DNA from: an uncultured Ruminococcus sp.
GTDB lineage: Bacteria > Bacillota > Clostridia > Oscillospirales > Ruminococcaceae
Direction: 5' to 3'
Length of the DNA: 47,219 nt
Assembly (NCBI GenBank): GCA_937926145.1
Contig: CALANW010000047.1
Location: forward strand, 1 to 47,219
The translations under genes were made by a program, and so were the position numbers. How positions within the stretch are numbered: position 1 is the first letter of the stretch; the number at the start of each line of letters is the position of its first letter. Positions 24,358 to 33,090 of this stretch are shown here, in pieces. The notes beneath the pieces were generated by a model. That model ran no database searches. It was not told the DNA's origin and worked only from the letters and a program-made list of their open reading frames with translations.

Positions 24358-24388
24358 TGTAGGGGACGGAGCTACTGCCCCCTACTTA
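24358..24388 (+). repeat. GTAGGGG hairpin element
   Basis: The segment TGTAGGGGACGG is followed by a short spacer and CCCCCTAC, forming a hairpin. Related copies are at 44139-44165, 46301, 46728 and 46793. Confidence 0.65.
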
Positions 24389-24413
24389 ATTTAAACTCCG
24401 GAGGTATACTTAA

Positions 24414-25580
24414 ATGTACAATATTCAGACATTGAACAAGATCTCTAAGTACGGTACGGATAACTTTGATACAGCAAAGTACACCGTTGCCGATGAAGTT
24501 GCTAACCCTGATGCTATCATGGTACGTTCCGCTGCTATGCACGATATGGAATTCGGCTCGAATCTTCTTGCTATTGCCCGTGCAGGCGCAGGCGTAAACA
24601 ATATCCCTGTTGACAAGTGCGCAGAGCAGGGTATCTGCGTATTCAACACACCGGGTGCAAATGCTAACGCTGTTAAGGAACTTGTTATAGCAGGTCTTCT
24701 TCTCACATCAAGAAAAATTCCTGATGCTATGATCTGGGCACAGACCCTTAAGGGCAACGGCGCAGAGGTCGGCAAAATGGTAGAAAAGGGCAAGTCCCAG
24801 TTTGCCGGTCCTGAAATTATGGGCAAGACACTCGGTGTTATCGGACTTGGCGCTATCGGCGTTCTCGTTGCCAATGCTGCTATCGCTCTCGGTATGAAAG
24901 TTATCGGCTATGACCCATTCCTCTCCGTTAAGGCTGCTCTCGGTCTTGATCCTTCCGTTAAGACTGCTGCAGATGTAAAGGAACTTTACGCTGCTGCTGA
25001 TTATGTAACTATCCACGTTCCTTTCAACGCTGATACAAAGGGTACTATCAATGCCGATGCTATCGCTGCAATGAAGGACGGCGTTCGTGTGCTCAACTTC
25101 GCAAGAGGCGAACTCGTTGACAACTCCGCTATCCTCCCTGCACTCGAAAGCGGCAAGGTAGCGGCTTACATCACAGACTTCCCGTCTGATGAAGTTCTCG
25201 GTGCAAAGGGCGTTATCGCTGTTCCTCACCTTGGTGCTTCCACACCTGAATCCGAGGATAACTGCGCTAAAATGGCTGCTCTCGAACTCATCGACTACAT
25301 CGAAAACGGCAATATCAAGAACTCCGTAAACTATCCTGATGCTTCGATGAACGCTGTTGGAACAAAGATCTGCGTAATGCACAAGAATGTTCCTGCTGTT
25401 ATCTCCGCTCTTACAACTGCACTCGGTGATGCTGGACTCAACATTGAAAATATGCTCAACAAGTCCAAGAAGGACTATGCTTACACTCTCCTCGACGTTG
25501 CAGGCGACGTAAGCGACGATGTTGTTGCAAAGCTTTCTGCTGTTGATACTGTTATCAAGGTAAGAGTTATCAAGAAGTGA
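24414..25580 (+). CDS. serA: D-3-phosphoglycerate dehydrogenase, short ACT type
   Basis: This 388-residue enzyme oxidises 3-phosphoglycerate with NAD to 3-phosphohydroxypyruvate, the first step of serine synthesis. It has the NAD-binding GLGAIG motif near residues 143-148, the catalytic Arg in NFARGELVD, the catalytic His in VPHLGASTPESEDNC, and a C-terminal ACT domain (about 320-388) that would sense serine. It lacks the intervening domain of the long 520-residue form. CGGAGG supports the start. It is presumably transcribed from the serC promoter and ends at the terminator at 25624. Confidence 0.94.
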   Translation: MYNIQTLNKISKYGTDNFDTAKYTVADEVANPDAIMVRSAAMHDMEFGSNLLAIARAGAGVNNIPVDKCAEQGICVFNTPGANANAVKELVIAGLLLTSRKIPDAMIWAQTLKGNGAEVGKMVEKGKSQFAGPEIMGKTLGVIGLGAIGVLVANAAIALGMKVIGYDPFLSVKAALGLDPSVKTAADVKELYAAADYVTIHVPFNADTKGTINADAIAAMKDGVRVLNFARGELVDNSAILPALESGKVAAYITDFPSDEVLGAKGVIAVPHLGASTPESEDNCAKMAALELIDYIENGNIKNSVNYPDASMNAVGTKICVMHKNVPAVISALTTALGDAGLNIENMLNKSKKDYAYTLLDVAGDVSDDVVAKLSAVDTVIKVRVIKK

Positions 25581-25623
25581 GAGAATGACCCTGCATAAGC
25601 AGAACGGTTATTTATAAAATATC

Positions 25624-25667
25624 ATCACCCCGTTATAGCATATTGTGTTATGACGGGGTGATTTTTT
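25624..25667 (+). terminator. Terminator after serA
   Basis: Stem ATCACCCCGT / ACGGGGTGAT with an inner partial stem, followed by TTTTTT. Confidence 0.9.
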
Positions 25668-25716
25668 GTGCATTTTGTATTGCAGTTTGCACAAAAAAGG
25701 AAACATAAAATCGGGT

Positions 25717-25755
25717 ATGTAAACGTTGACATAACCATAGTTCATTTGTTATAAT
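25717..25755 (+). promoter_or_regulatory. Promoter of the first solute-binding lipoprotein with an overlapping cre-like operator
   Basis: ATGTAAACGTTGACAT (25717-25732) fits the CcpA/LacI-family cre consensus WTGNAANCGNWNNCAW at every defined position. It overlaps TTGACA (25726-25731); TATAAT is at 25750-25755 with an 18-base spacer. Binding of a LacI-family protein here should block the promoter, which suggests catabolite repression or sugar control. Confidence 0.75.
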
Positions 25756-25801
25756 TAATATATTGAGAGATCCGAAAAGAAAATATTACGGAGGATATTT
25801 T

Positions 25802-27229
25802 ATGGCAAACTACAGAAAGATAACAGCCGCAGCACTGGCTGTACTTATGGTTTCGGGACTTGCAGCCTGCGGAAACAGCTCGGAAGTTCCCGAGGAAACC
25901 ACAACTCAGGCAACTGTTCCCATCAATACCGCTGAACTTTCCGAAGAGGACGCAGAGCAGGTAAAGGGCGTTGCCGATCTTCTTACGGGCGAGCTTGAAA
26001 ACAAGACTATCAAGTGGTTCTCGTTCTATGATCCTTTCCACGCTACGACTTCGGGCAACACAAAGGCTCTTTCGCTCGAACTCTTCGAGGAAAAGTATGG
26101 CGGCGAGATCGAGTATATCACAACAACATGGAACAACCGCTTCGACGACCTTTCCACAAAGATCATCGGCGGTGAGGGAATCGACTTTATCGCAGGCGGC
26201 GACCTCGATTCATTCCCTAACGGCGTTACAAACGGTATGTTCCAGCCTGTTGATGATTATATTGATTATGACAGCAACCTCTGGGCTCCCGTAAAGAACC
26301 TCAACGATATGTTCTTCCTCGGCGGACATCACTATGTTATTGCGACTGCCGCAACAGCAGGTCAGGTCGTTTACTACAACCGCCAGACTATCGAAGCTTA
26401 CGGTCTTGACGACCCTGCAGATCAGCTCGAAGAGGGAACATGGACTTGGGATACTTTCAAGCAGGATCTTCTTGAATTCTGCGATGTTGATGCAGGAAAC
26501 TACGGTCTTGACGGCTGGTTCAACGAAAAGCCGCTCATGATGACAGCAGGCGCACCTGCGCTCGAGATCAAGGACGGAAAGCTTTCCGACAACTTCTACA
26601 GCCCTGACCTTGAACGTGCAATGAACTTCCAGAGAGAACTTTTCGACAACGGACTTATCCTTGACAAGAACCTCACAGGCTGGAAAACTCACATCGAATA
26701 CATCGGTGAGGGCAAGGAGCTTTTCTACATAAGCGGACTTTACGAGATCAACTCTTCACCCGATATCTGGACAAAGACATTCGGCGAACCTGAGGACGTT
26801 ATGTTCGTTCCGCTCCCGAAAGACCCGAACGCTGACGCTTACTACCTCCCCGCAGGTCTTGAAGCTTATATGCTCTGCAAGGGCGCACAGAACCCCGAGG
26901 GCGTTATCAAGTTCATGGAATGTATCCTCGCAGCAAACAGCGATGACAGAACAAAGCAGATCAACCGCGACAAGAGCATCAACGACTTCGGCTGGACTGA
27001 GGAAATGCTCGCAATGCAGGATAAGATCACCGAAATGACAGCAGAACACCCTGTTTATGACCTTGTAAACGGCGTTCAGCCTGACCTCAACTCCCTCGTT
27101 GACAGCGGCGAAACGGGTGTAAGAGCTGCATTCCAGGGCGGCGACTGGGCAACTGTAAGAGAATCCCTCGATATGGCTGCACAGATCTACATCGACGAGT
27201 TCAACAAAGAACTTGAAGCTATGAGCTGA
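25802..27229 (+). CDS. Extracellular solute-binding lipoprotein (ABC type), copy 1
   Basis: A 475-residue protein with a signal peptide ending in the lipobox GLAAC, so Cys is lipid-modified and the protein sits outside the membrane. A Thr/Glu-rich linker is followed by a family 1-like binding-protein fold (LELFEEKYGGEIEYITTTW, FPNGVTNGMFQPVDDYI). Such proteins deliver sugars or oligosaccharides to ABC permeases, but no permease or ATPase gene is nearby. The ATG at 25802 is chosen because GGAGG is 7 bases upstream and the signal peptide begins there. The promoter carries a cre-like site. The downstream gene is a clear paralogue, so the two arose by tandem duplication. Confidence 0.88.
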   Translation: MANYRKITAAALAVLMVSGLAACGNSSEVPEETTTQATVPINTAELSEEDAEQVKGVADLLTGELENKTIKWFSFYDPFHATTSGNTKALSLELFEEKYGGEIEYITTTWNNRFDDLSTKIIGGEGIDFIAGGDLDSFPNGVTNGMFQPVDDYIDYDSNLWAPVKNLNDMFFLGGHHYVIATAATAGQVVYYNRQTIEAYGLDDPADQLEEGTWTWDTFKQDLLEFCDVDAGNYGLDGWFNEKPLMMTAGAPALEIKDGKLSDNFYSPDLERAMNFQRELFDNGLILDKNLTGWKTHIEYIGEGKELFYISGLYEINSSPDIWTKTFGEPEDVMFVPLPKDPNADAYYLPAGLEAYMLCKGAQNPEGVIKFMECILAANSDDRTKQINRDKSINDFGWTEEMLAMQDKITEMTAEHPVYDLVNGVQPDLNSLVDSGETGVRAAFQGGDWATVRESLDMAAQIYIDEFNKELEAMS

Positions 27230-27280
27230 TTTGATAACATTTATTTAACATAAAGTTTACAAATAACTTAATCGTTTAAA

Positions 27281-27322
27281 AAGCAAATCGGGGCAAAAAA
27301 TGCTCCGATTTGCTTATTTTTT
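27281..27322 (+). terminator. Terminator after solute-binding protein 1
   Basis: A 15-base stem beginning AAGCAAATCGG and pairing with CCGATTTGCTT, then ATTTTTTT. Confidence 0.9.
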
Positions 27323-27369
27323 TGTTGGAAGTAAACAAAACGTCCGAAACCAAATATACAAAATCAACA

Positions 27370-27398
27370 TTGACTAAAATTTCAATTTTTGATATAAT
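27370..27398 (+). promoter_or_regulatory. Promoter of solute-binding protein 2
   Basis: TTGACT (27370-27375), 17-base spacer, TATAAT (27393-27398). Unlike copy 1, no full cre site overlaps it; a partial TTAAACGTGA lies just downstream. Confidence 0.75.
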
Positions 27399-27488
27399 AT
27401 TAATTGCTTAAACGTGAATGTACATATTGATTTTGTGCATTATTTAACAGTTCCTGATTAAGAAGGAAAATTTTTTGGAGGTTTACAA

Positions 27489-28955
27489 ATGAAAAATACC
27501 AAGAAGATACTTGCAGGTATCATGGCATTGACAATGACCGCTGCTCTCACAGCCTGCGGCGACAAGAGCACTGCAGACGGCGGCAGCACAAGTGAAGATA
27601 CTACTGCTACCACTACTACCGCAAAGACTGTTGCTGTTAACGATGAAGGTCTTCAGGACGGCGAAGAGGAAGCTCTCGCAGGCGTTATGGCTCAGCTCCA
27701 GGACGTTGAACTCGAAAACAAGACAGTTAAGTGGCTCGCTCACTATGACCTTAACCCAAGCACAAACGGCGCAAGCAAGTCCGTTGGTCTTGAAATGTTT
27801 GAAAAGAAGTACGGTGGAAAGATCGAATGGATCCCTACAACTTGGGGCTCACGTTACGATGACCTTTCCACACAGGTTCTCGGCGGCGGCGGAGTAGATA
27901 TCTTCCCCGGCGATGATACAGCTAACTTCCCTAAGGGTATTATCAACGGAATGTTCCAGCCTGTTGATGACTATATCGACATCAACTCCGCTATCTGGCA
28001 GAACGTTGCTCAGGGTATGGAACTTTACAAGTTCGGCGGCAAGCATTATGAACTTGTTACTTCCGTAACAGCTGAAGCTATTGTTATCTATGATAAGTCC
28101 ACTATCGAAGCTCAGGGCTTTGATGATCCTTGGGAGCTCTATGAAAAGGGCGAATGGAACTGGGATACATTCAAGTCCATGCTCTATGATTTCGTTGATC
28201 CTGATTCTTCCCAGTATGGTCTTGACGGCTACTGGAATGAAAAGGCTCTCCTTATGTCCGCAGGCGTTCCTATGATCGGTCTTTCTGCTGACGGCGGCGT
28301 ACAGAGCAACATCAACGATCCTACACTTGAAAAGGCAATGAACTTCCAGTACGAACTCAATCAGAACGGCTGTAAGTTCCCGAAGGAGCAGTTCAGCTGG
28401 AACGAACAGCCTCAGATGCTCGGCGAAGGCTCTGAACTCTTCTACATCATTGGACCATACTGCGTACAGGCTGATCCTGCAACATGGACAGTTGGAATCG
28501 AACCTGAGAACCTCGGTATCGTTCCTGTTCCTTCTCCTGCTGATTCCGATCCTTACCAGGGCGCTAAGGTAAACGGCTATGCTCTCTGCAAGGGTTCTGC
28601 TAACCCACAGGGTGCTGCATTGTTCGCAGAATGTAACGTTCTCGGCGCTGTTGATCCTGAAGCTGTTGCAATTTCCGACAGAAAGTCTATGGACGACTAC
28701 CAGTGGAGCCAGGAGATCGTTGACAAGATGAAGGCTATCAACGATCTCGCAAACCAGTATCCTGTTGTTGACTTTGCTGCAGGCTGCTCCTCCGATATCG
28801 CTTCCCTTACAACAGACGGCGGCGACCAGATGGGTATGAGAGCTGCGTTCGACGGCACAGACTGGGCAACAATGAGAGAAACTATCGGCGATACAGTTGG
28901 TATGCTCGTTGACGAAGTTGACCAGAACCTCAAGGCTGCTATCGACGCTCAGTAA
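27489..28955 (+). CDS. Extracellular solute-binding lipoprotein (ABC type), copy 2
   Basis: A 488-residue paralogue of the preceding gene. Its signal peptide ends in the lipobox ALTAC, then comes a Ser/Thr-rich linker (about residues 25-50) and the binding fold, with shared stretches such as FPKGIINGMFQPVDDYI and GMRAAFDGTDWATMRE. The ligand is unknown; no permease is adjacent. GGAGG lies 9 bases upstream. Codon use is strongly biased (AAG, CTT/CTC, GCT), suggesting heavy expression. Its separate promoter and lack of a cre overlap suggest that the two copies are regulated differently. Confidence 0.88.
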   Translation: MKNTKKILAGIMALTMTAALTACGDKSTADGGSTSEDTTATTTTAKTVAVNDEGLQDGEEEALAGVMAQLQDVELENKTVKWLAHYDLNPSTNGASKSVGLEMFEKKYGGKIEWIPTTWGSRYDDLSTQVLGGGGVDIFPGDDTANFPKGIINGMFQPVDDYIDINSAIWQNVAQGMELYKFGGKHYELVTSVTAEAIVIYDKSTIEAQGFDDPWELYEKGEWNWDTFKSMLYDFVDPDSSQYGLDGYWNEKALLMSAGVPMIGLSADGGVQSNINDPTLEKAMNFQYELNQNGCKFPKEQFSWNEQPQMLGEGSELFYIIGPYCVQADPATWTVGIEPENLGIVPVPSPADSDPYQGAKVNGYALCKGSANPQGAALFAECNVLGAVDPEAVAISDRKSMDDYQWSQEIVDKMKAINDLANQYPVVDFAAGCSSDIASLTTDGGDQMGMRAAFDGTDWATMRETIGDTVGMLVDEVDQNLKAAIDAQ

Positions 28956-28988
28956 GCGTTTGCTTTGAAAACCGAATAAAACTATCGA

Positions 28989-29026
28989 CAGCTGTTCCGT
29001 ATTTTTGCGGAGCAGCTGTTTTAATT
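28989..29026 (+). terminator. Terminator after solute-binding protein 2
   Basis: Stem CAGCTGTTCCG / CGGAGCAGCTG with one G-T pair, 8-base loop, then TTTTAATTT. Confidence 0.8.
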
Positions 29027-29140
29027 TATTACAAAATGGATAAAAATTTAAATTACCACTTCCATTTGAGCTTATAATTTGGTATAATAAATATTGTACA
29101 TAATTTTTTGAGTTTTCTCCCGAAAGGAATGGTAATAGAT

Positions 29141-30493
29141 ATGAAAAAATTAGCGGTTCTGCTTACCGTTTTGCTTATCCTGCCGCTGTTTATGCCGATA
29201 AAGGCGAGCGCTGTAACATTCACGCCGAATTTTACCGTCAATAGTGAAGCGGCGGTGCTTATAAACCTCGATAAAGACATCGTTGTATATGAAAAAAATC
29301 CGACCAAGAAAATTTATCCTGCTTCGCTGACGAAGATAATGACCGCGATAATCGTCCTCGACCACGTTCAGGACCTCGACAATACCGAGTTTGAAGCTCC
29401 GCTTGTCGTTTTTGACGAACTTTACGGTCAGGGGGCGTCTGCGGTAGGATATTCACGCGGCGAAATTGCCACCGTTACCGACCTTATGTATTCGATGCTG
29501 ATGTATTCCGCCTGCGAGTCGGCAGGTATCCTTGCTTATAATGTCGGAAACGAAAGTATCCCTAACTTTGTCGATATGATGAACGAAAAGGCAAAGGAAA
29601 TAGGCTGCACGGGTACGAATTTCACCAATCCGCATGGACTTTTTGACGAAAATCAGTACACGAATGCCCGTGATATGGCTCTCATCGCTCAGTATGCAGT
29701 TGAAAATTATCCGAAGTTCGTTGAGATAGCCTGTACGACTGAGTACACGATGAAAGCGACCAACTATCAGGCAGAGGGTTGGGCAACTATTTACCACACG
29801 AACAAAATGCTCCGCCCGAGCTCGGATTTCTATTATCAGTATGCTCGCGGAATAAAGACGGGTACTCTCGATGAATCGGGAAGAAACCTCGTTTCAATGG
29901 CTCGCAAGGACGGCAACAACTACCTCCTCGTCACAATGGGCGCGCCGATGTATGACGCTGACGGAAACACCGCCAACGGTCAGTACGAAGACCACAAGAA
30001 CATCTACGAATGGGCATTTGAGAACTTTTCCTACGAAAAAATTCTTTCCACGGGTCAGGAGATAACCGAACTTCCCGTTAAGCTCGGTCAGGACAGCGAC
30101 CACGTTCTGCTCGTCCCCTCGGAAGATTATTATACGCTCTGGCCGAAAACGCTCGATACCTCTAACCTCAAGACTGAGATAGACACCTCGGCGGCGGTCG
30201 ATGAGGCCGGAATGGTAATGGCACCCGTTGAAAAGGGTCAGAAGCTCGGAACTTACACGCTCTCACTTTCGGGAGAAACGCTCTGCACGGTCGATCTTGT
30301 TGCAAAAGACAGCGTAGAGCTTTCGCGAATTGACTATAATATACTTAAAGCCAAAGCATTCGTCAACTCTTTCTGGTTCAAGCTTGCGGCAGGCATCGCA
30401 GTTGCACTTATCATTATCTATACGATACTTCTTGCGATAGCCGCTAAAAAGCGCAAGCGCAGAAAGCACGTCAACGGAAAAAGAAGATTCTAA
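29141..30493 (+). CDS. D-alanyl-D-alanine carboxypeptidase (S11, DacF-like)
   Basis: A 450-residue penicillin-binding protein that trims terminal D-Ala from peptidoglycan stem peptides outside the membrane. A signal peptide covers residues 1-24. The nucleophile motif is SLTK (62-65) and the third motif KTG (239-241). The second motif, usually SxN, reads S-A-C (123-125). A membrane helix near the C terminus (about 412-437), followed by a basic tail, anchors it. The ATG at 29141 is used as the signal peptide begins there and AAGGA is 12 bases upstream. The following two small membrane-protein genes are closely spaced and may be co-transcribed. Confidence 0.9.
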   Translation: MKKLAVLLTVLLILPLFMPIKASAVTFTPNFTVNSEAAVLINLDKDIVVYEKNPTKKIYPASLTKIMTAIIVLDHVQDLDNTEFEAPLVVFDELYGQGASAVGYSRGEIATVTDLMYSMLMYSACESAGILAYNVGNESIPNFVDMMNEKAKEIGCTGTNFTNPHGLFDENQYTNARDMALIAQYAVENYPKFVEIACTTEYTMKATNYQAEGWATIYHTNKMLRPSSDFYYQYARGIKTGTLDESGRNLVSMARKDGNNYLLVTMGAPMYDADGNTANGQYEDHKNIYEWAFENFSYEKILSTGQEITELPVKLGQDSDHVLLVPSEDYYTLWPKTLDTSNLKTEIDTSAAVDEAGMVMAPVEKGQKLGTYTLSLSGETLCTVDLVAKDSVELSRIDYNILKAKAFVNSFWFKLAAGIAVALIIIYTILLAIAAKKRKRRKHVNGKRRF

Positions 30494-30505
30494 GGAGGGC
30501 TTTTT

Positions 30506-30784
30506 ATGGAAGAAAAGAAAAAGATCAGCGTTTCGAGCCTTGTTCTCGGCATCGTTGGAACAGTGTTTGCGTTCTGTATCCCTGCCGTTACCTACGGCTG
30601 CTCGATAACGGGACTTGCAAGAGGATTGAAAAAGCGCAAGGTCAAGAACTGCACCGCAGGCATTACGCTCAATATCGTTGCGCTCGTGATAGCTGTGTTC
30701 AACTCGCTCGCAGGGATCCTTGTCACGCTTAAAGTCTACGGTTCGGAAAAGAGCGCCGAAGGCAGCTCCCGCGGAGAGGAATGA
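30506..30784 (+). CDS. Small two-helix membrane protein, DUF4190-like
   Basis: A 92-residue protein with two hydrophobic segments (about 9-32 and 50-75) separated by a short basic loop (GLARGLKKRKVKN). This layout resembles DUF4190 proteins, whose role is unknown. AAGGAGGG is 8 bases before the ATG. It is 12 bases after the carboxypeptidase gene and 9 before the next membrane-protein gene, so the three form an operon. Confidence 0.7.
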   Translation: MEEKKKISVSSLVLGIVGTVFAFCIPAVTYGCSITGLARGLKKRKVKNCTAGITLNIVALVIAVFNSLAGILVTLKVYGSEKSAEGSSRGEE

Positions 30785-30793
30785 TCGTATCAG

Positions 30794-31663
30794 ATGAATA
30801 AAGTTATGAAGGTGCTGAAGAACAAGTGGTTCATACTGTTCGTAAGTATTCTCAACGGCGTATATACGGCAGGTCTGCTGTACTTCGCGTATGTCGCTGT
30901 TTTTTACAAGATAGAGTTTGAAAATACGGTAAAGTTTGCGATCGTTTATTCCGTGATCTCCGTTATAATCGGACTTTTTATGTATTATACAAGGCGCTCG
31001 GCGCTCACGGCGGTGTTCAATATACTGAACCTCGTTGCGTTCCTGCCGTCACTGCTTCTGAGTTGGGGGAACTGGCCGATGCTGATACCCGCTGCGATAG
31101 TAACGCTGTTCGGCTTCTTCTCCTGCAAAATGAACGAAACGGTCAAGACCGTGTTCGGAACGATATTCCTGCTGATATACATTATCGGCTGCATAGTTTT
31201 CTTCCTTGTGATGAATGTTTTCGTCGTAAAAACGACCGATACAGTGCTTGAAAGCGGCGTTTCGCCTTCGGGAAATTTCCGCTACTACGTTATGAACGTT
31301 GAAAACAAATCCTCGGGCAAGACCGCGGTATATATCGAACCGAATACGCTCGATATCGACGTTATGGGAATGTTCAAGCTTGATACCACAATAAGAAAGC
31401 TCGTCAAGCAGGCAAACAACCCGACAACAATGGAGCTTTGCTGGGACGGCGATCTGCTCTACATCAACAACGAAGAATATTTCGATGAAAAGGACTTCTA
31501 CACGCCCGAAAACGGCTATGTCTTCACCGACGACAACTGGACGCACACCTACTTCCACGCCGATTACCCGATCTTCGATTCTATTTACACGATGATCGAG
31601 GCGATAAAGAAGTTCATCACGAAAGTGAAAGGCGGAAACGCCGCAATTATGCTTATGCAGTAA
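30794..31663 (+). CDS. Multi-pass membrane protein with extracytoplasmic C-terminal domain, unknown function
   Basis: A 289-residue protein with about five hydrophobic segments in residues 12-145, then a soluble domain of about 140 residues (SPSGNFRYYVMNVENKSSGKTAVYIEP...LYINNEEYF). The soluble part has the strand-rich look of domains seen in small Firmicute lipoproteins (DUF5412-like is possible), but I cannot assign it. It is the last gene of the carboxypeptidase operon and is followed directly by a terminator. Confidence 0.6.
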   Translation: MNKVMKVLKNKWFILFVSILNGVYTAGLLYFAYVAVFYKIEFENTVKFAIVYSVISVIIGLFMYYTRRSALTAVFNILNLVAFLPSLLLSWGNWPMLIPAAIVTLFGFFSCKMNETVKTVFGTIFLLIYIIGCIVFFLVMNVFVVKTTDTVLESGVSPSGNFRYYVMNVENKSSGKTAVYIEPNTLDIDVMGMFKLDTTIRKLVKQANNPTTMELCWDGDLLYINNEEYFDEKDFYTPENGYVFTDDNWTHTYFHADYPIFDSIYTMIEAIKKFITKVKGGNAAIMLMQ

Positions 31664-31702
31664 AAAAATTGCCGCAGGGGAGAACCTTGCGGCAATTTTT
31701 TT
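31664..31702 (+). terminator. Strong terminator before the rplJ operon
   Basis: Long stem AATTGCCGCAGG / CCTTGCGGCAATT (one G-T pair) flanked by A and T runs, overlapping the end of the preceding gene by design or chance. Confidence 0.9.
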
Positions 31703-31732
31703 GAAAAAGGCGCGATTTTTTGAGAAAAGGTA

Positions 31733-31761
31733 TTGACAACAGATAAAATATATGATATAAT
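31733..31761 (+). promoter_or_regulatory. Consensus promoter of rplJ-rplL
   Basis: TTGACA (31733-31738), 17-base spacer, TATAAT (31756-31761): a perfect match, as expected for ribosomal protein genes. Confidence 0.92.
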
Positions 31762-31767
31762 ACAAAA

Positions 31768-31855
31768 GTTGTTTGACAACGGCTATCGTGTTCTAAAGAC
31801 AGCAGGTGGTTTTTACCGTAAATCCTGCCGAGGAAAGATCGCTAAAGTATAATAA
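31768..31855 (+). ncRNA. Ribosomal protein L10 leader
   Basis: The leader contains AAAGACAGCAGG and, after a short loop, TCCTGCCGAGG, the conserved core of the L10 leader that the L10(L12)4 complex binds to repress its own operon. The stem AGCAGG / CCTGCC is at 31801-31806 / 31824-31829. Confidence 0.85.
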
Positions 31856-31864
31856 TGCTTTTGC

Positions 31865-31900
31865 CCTTTTCAGTCTTTGACCGAAAAGGTTTTTCTTTTT
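31865..31900 (+). terminator. Attenuator terminator in the L10 leader
   Basis: Stem CCTTTTC / GAAAAGG (31865-31871 / 31883-31889) followed by TTTTTCTTTTT, about 100 bases before rplJ. This fits transcription attenuation controlled by the L10 leader. Confidence 0.8.
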
Positions 31901-31998
31901 ACAGATCCGGCAGCAATTGTTACCAACCGATCTATGTTTGATACCATTGCCGTTCTTCGGTCAAAGGTATTATGTATAATTACGGAGGTGAAAACATT

Positions 31999-32517
31999 AT
32001 GCCAAGCGCAAAGGTACTTGAATCCAAGAAAGCAAGAGTTGAAGCTCTCACTGAACTTATCAAGGGTGCTTCAGCAGGCGTTATCGTTGACTACAAGGGT
32101 ATTTCCGTTGCAGACGATACCAAGCTTCGTAAGGAACTCAGAGAAGCAGGCGTACAGTACTTCGTTGAGAAGAACTCTATGCTCCGTTTCGCTCTTAAGA
32201 ATGCCGGTCACGAAGGCTTTGATGATGTTCTCGAGGGAACAACAGCAATCGCTCTTTCTACTGACGACCAGACAGCTCCTGCTCGTATCCTCGGTAAGTA
32301 TATCGAAGGCGCAGATGAAAAGTCCACTTTCTCTATGAAGGCCGGCTTCATCGGCACTGAGATCTACGACAAGGCAGGCGTTACCGCTCTTTCCAAGATC
32401 CCTTCAAAGGAAGTTCTTCTTGCACAGCTTCTCGGTTCTCTCCAGAGCCCTCTCCAGAAGTTCGCTGCTACTGTTCAGGCTGTTGCAGACAAGAAGAAAG
32501 AGGAAGAAGTTGCTTAA
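31999..32517 (+). CDS. rplJ: 50S ribosomal protein L10
   Basis: A 172-residue ribosomal stalk base protein; it binds 23S rRNA and carries L7/L12 dimers on its C-terminal helix. Typical stretches are SAGVIVDYKGISVADDTKLRKELREAGV at about residues 26-53 and SLQSPLQKFA near the C terminus. The ATG at 31999 has GGAGGTGA 7 bases upstream, so the nine upstream codons are not used. The preceding L10 leader and attenuator indicate autogenous control. Confidence 0.96.
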   Translation: MPSAKVLESKKARVEALTELIKGASAGVIVDYKGISVADDTKLRKELREAGVQYFVEKNSMLRFALKNAGHEGFDDVLEGTTAIALSTDDQTAPARILGKYIEGADEKSTFSMKAGFIGTEIYDKAGVTALSKIPSKEVLLAQLLGSLQSPLQKFAATVQAVADKKKEEEVA

Positions 32518-32606
32518 TTGCAAAATGCTCTGCGGCATGATATGACCGCAGAATCCGAATCAGTGCTTAAAGCACGGAAAATCAAATTATAAAGGAGATT
32601 ATTATC

Positions 32607-32975
32607 ATGGCATCTGAGAAAATTACTAACATTTTAGATCTTATCGATTCCCTCACAATCCTTGAACTCAACGAACTCGTTGAAGGCGTTCAGGAGAAGT
32701 ACGGCGTATCCGCAGTTGTAGCTGCTGCTCCTGCTGCTGGCGGCGCTGCTGCTGCTGCAGAAAAGACAGAATTTGACGTTGTTCTTGCTTCCTTCGGTGA
32801 GAAGAAGATGGACGTTATCAAGGCTGTTAAGGATATCTGCGGTCTTTCCCTTAAGGAAGCTAAGGAGCTCGTTGAAGCTGCTCCTAAGGCTCTCAAGGAA
32901 GGCGCTTCCAAGGCTGAAGCTGAAGACATCAAGACTAAGCTCGAAGCTGCTGGCGCAACTGTTGAACTCAAGTAA
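32607..32975 (+). CDS. rplL: 50S ribosomal protein L7/L12
   Basis: A 122-residue stalk protein that recruits translation GTPases. The N-terminal dimerisation helix, an Ala/Gly-rich hinge (about residues 42-52) and the C-terminal domain EKTEFDVVLASFGEKKMDVIKAVK...GLSLKEAKELVEAAP are all normal. AAAGGAG is upstream. It follows rplJ after 89 bases containing a small hairpin (CTGCGG / CCGCAG), and a terminator follows. The rpoB gene that often comes next is not here. Confidence 0.97.
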   Translation: MASEKITNILDLIDSLTILELNELVEGVQEKYGVSAVVAAAPAAGGAAAAAEKTEFDVVLASFGEKKMDVIKAVKDICGLSLKEAKELVEAAPKALKEGASKAEAEDIKTKLEAAGATVELK

Positions 32976-32998
32976 GTTTGACACTTTCGTAAATAATG

Positions 32999-33028
32999 AC
33001 CCCGTTCTCTTTGAGGACGGGGTTTTTT
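32999..33028 (+). terminator. Terminator after rplL
   Basis: Stem ACCCCGT / ACGGGGT with TTTTTT. After it, up to 33393, the sequence is a family A repeat with a nested family B repeat and a promoter. Confidence 0.9.
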
Positions 33029-33090
33029 ATGTATATTGATTTGAAAAGTCTATCAACCCTTTGCGAATGGTGATAGGCTAAATTCGCGGT

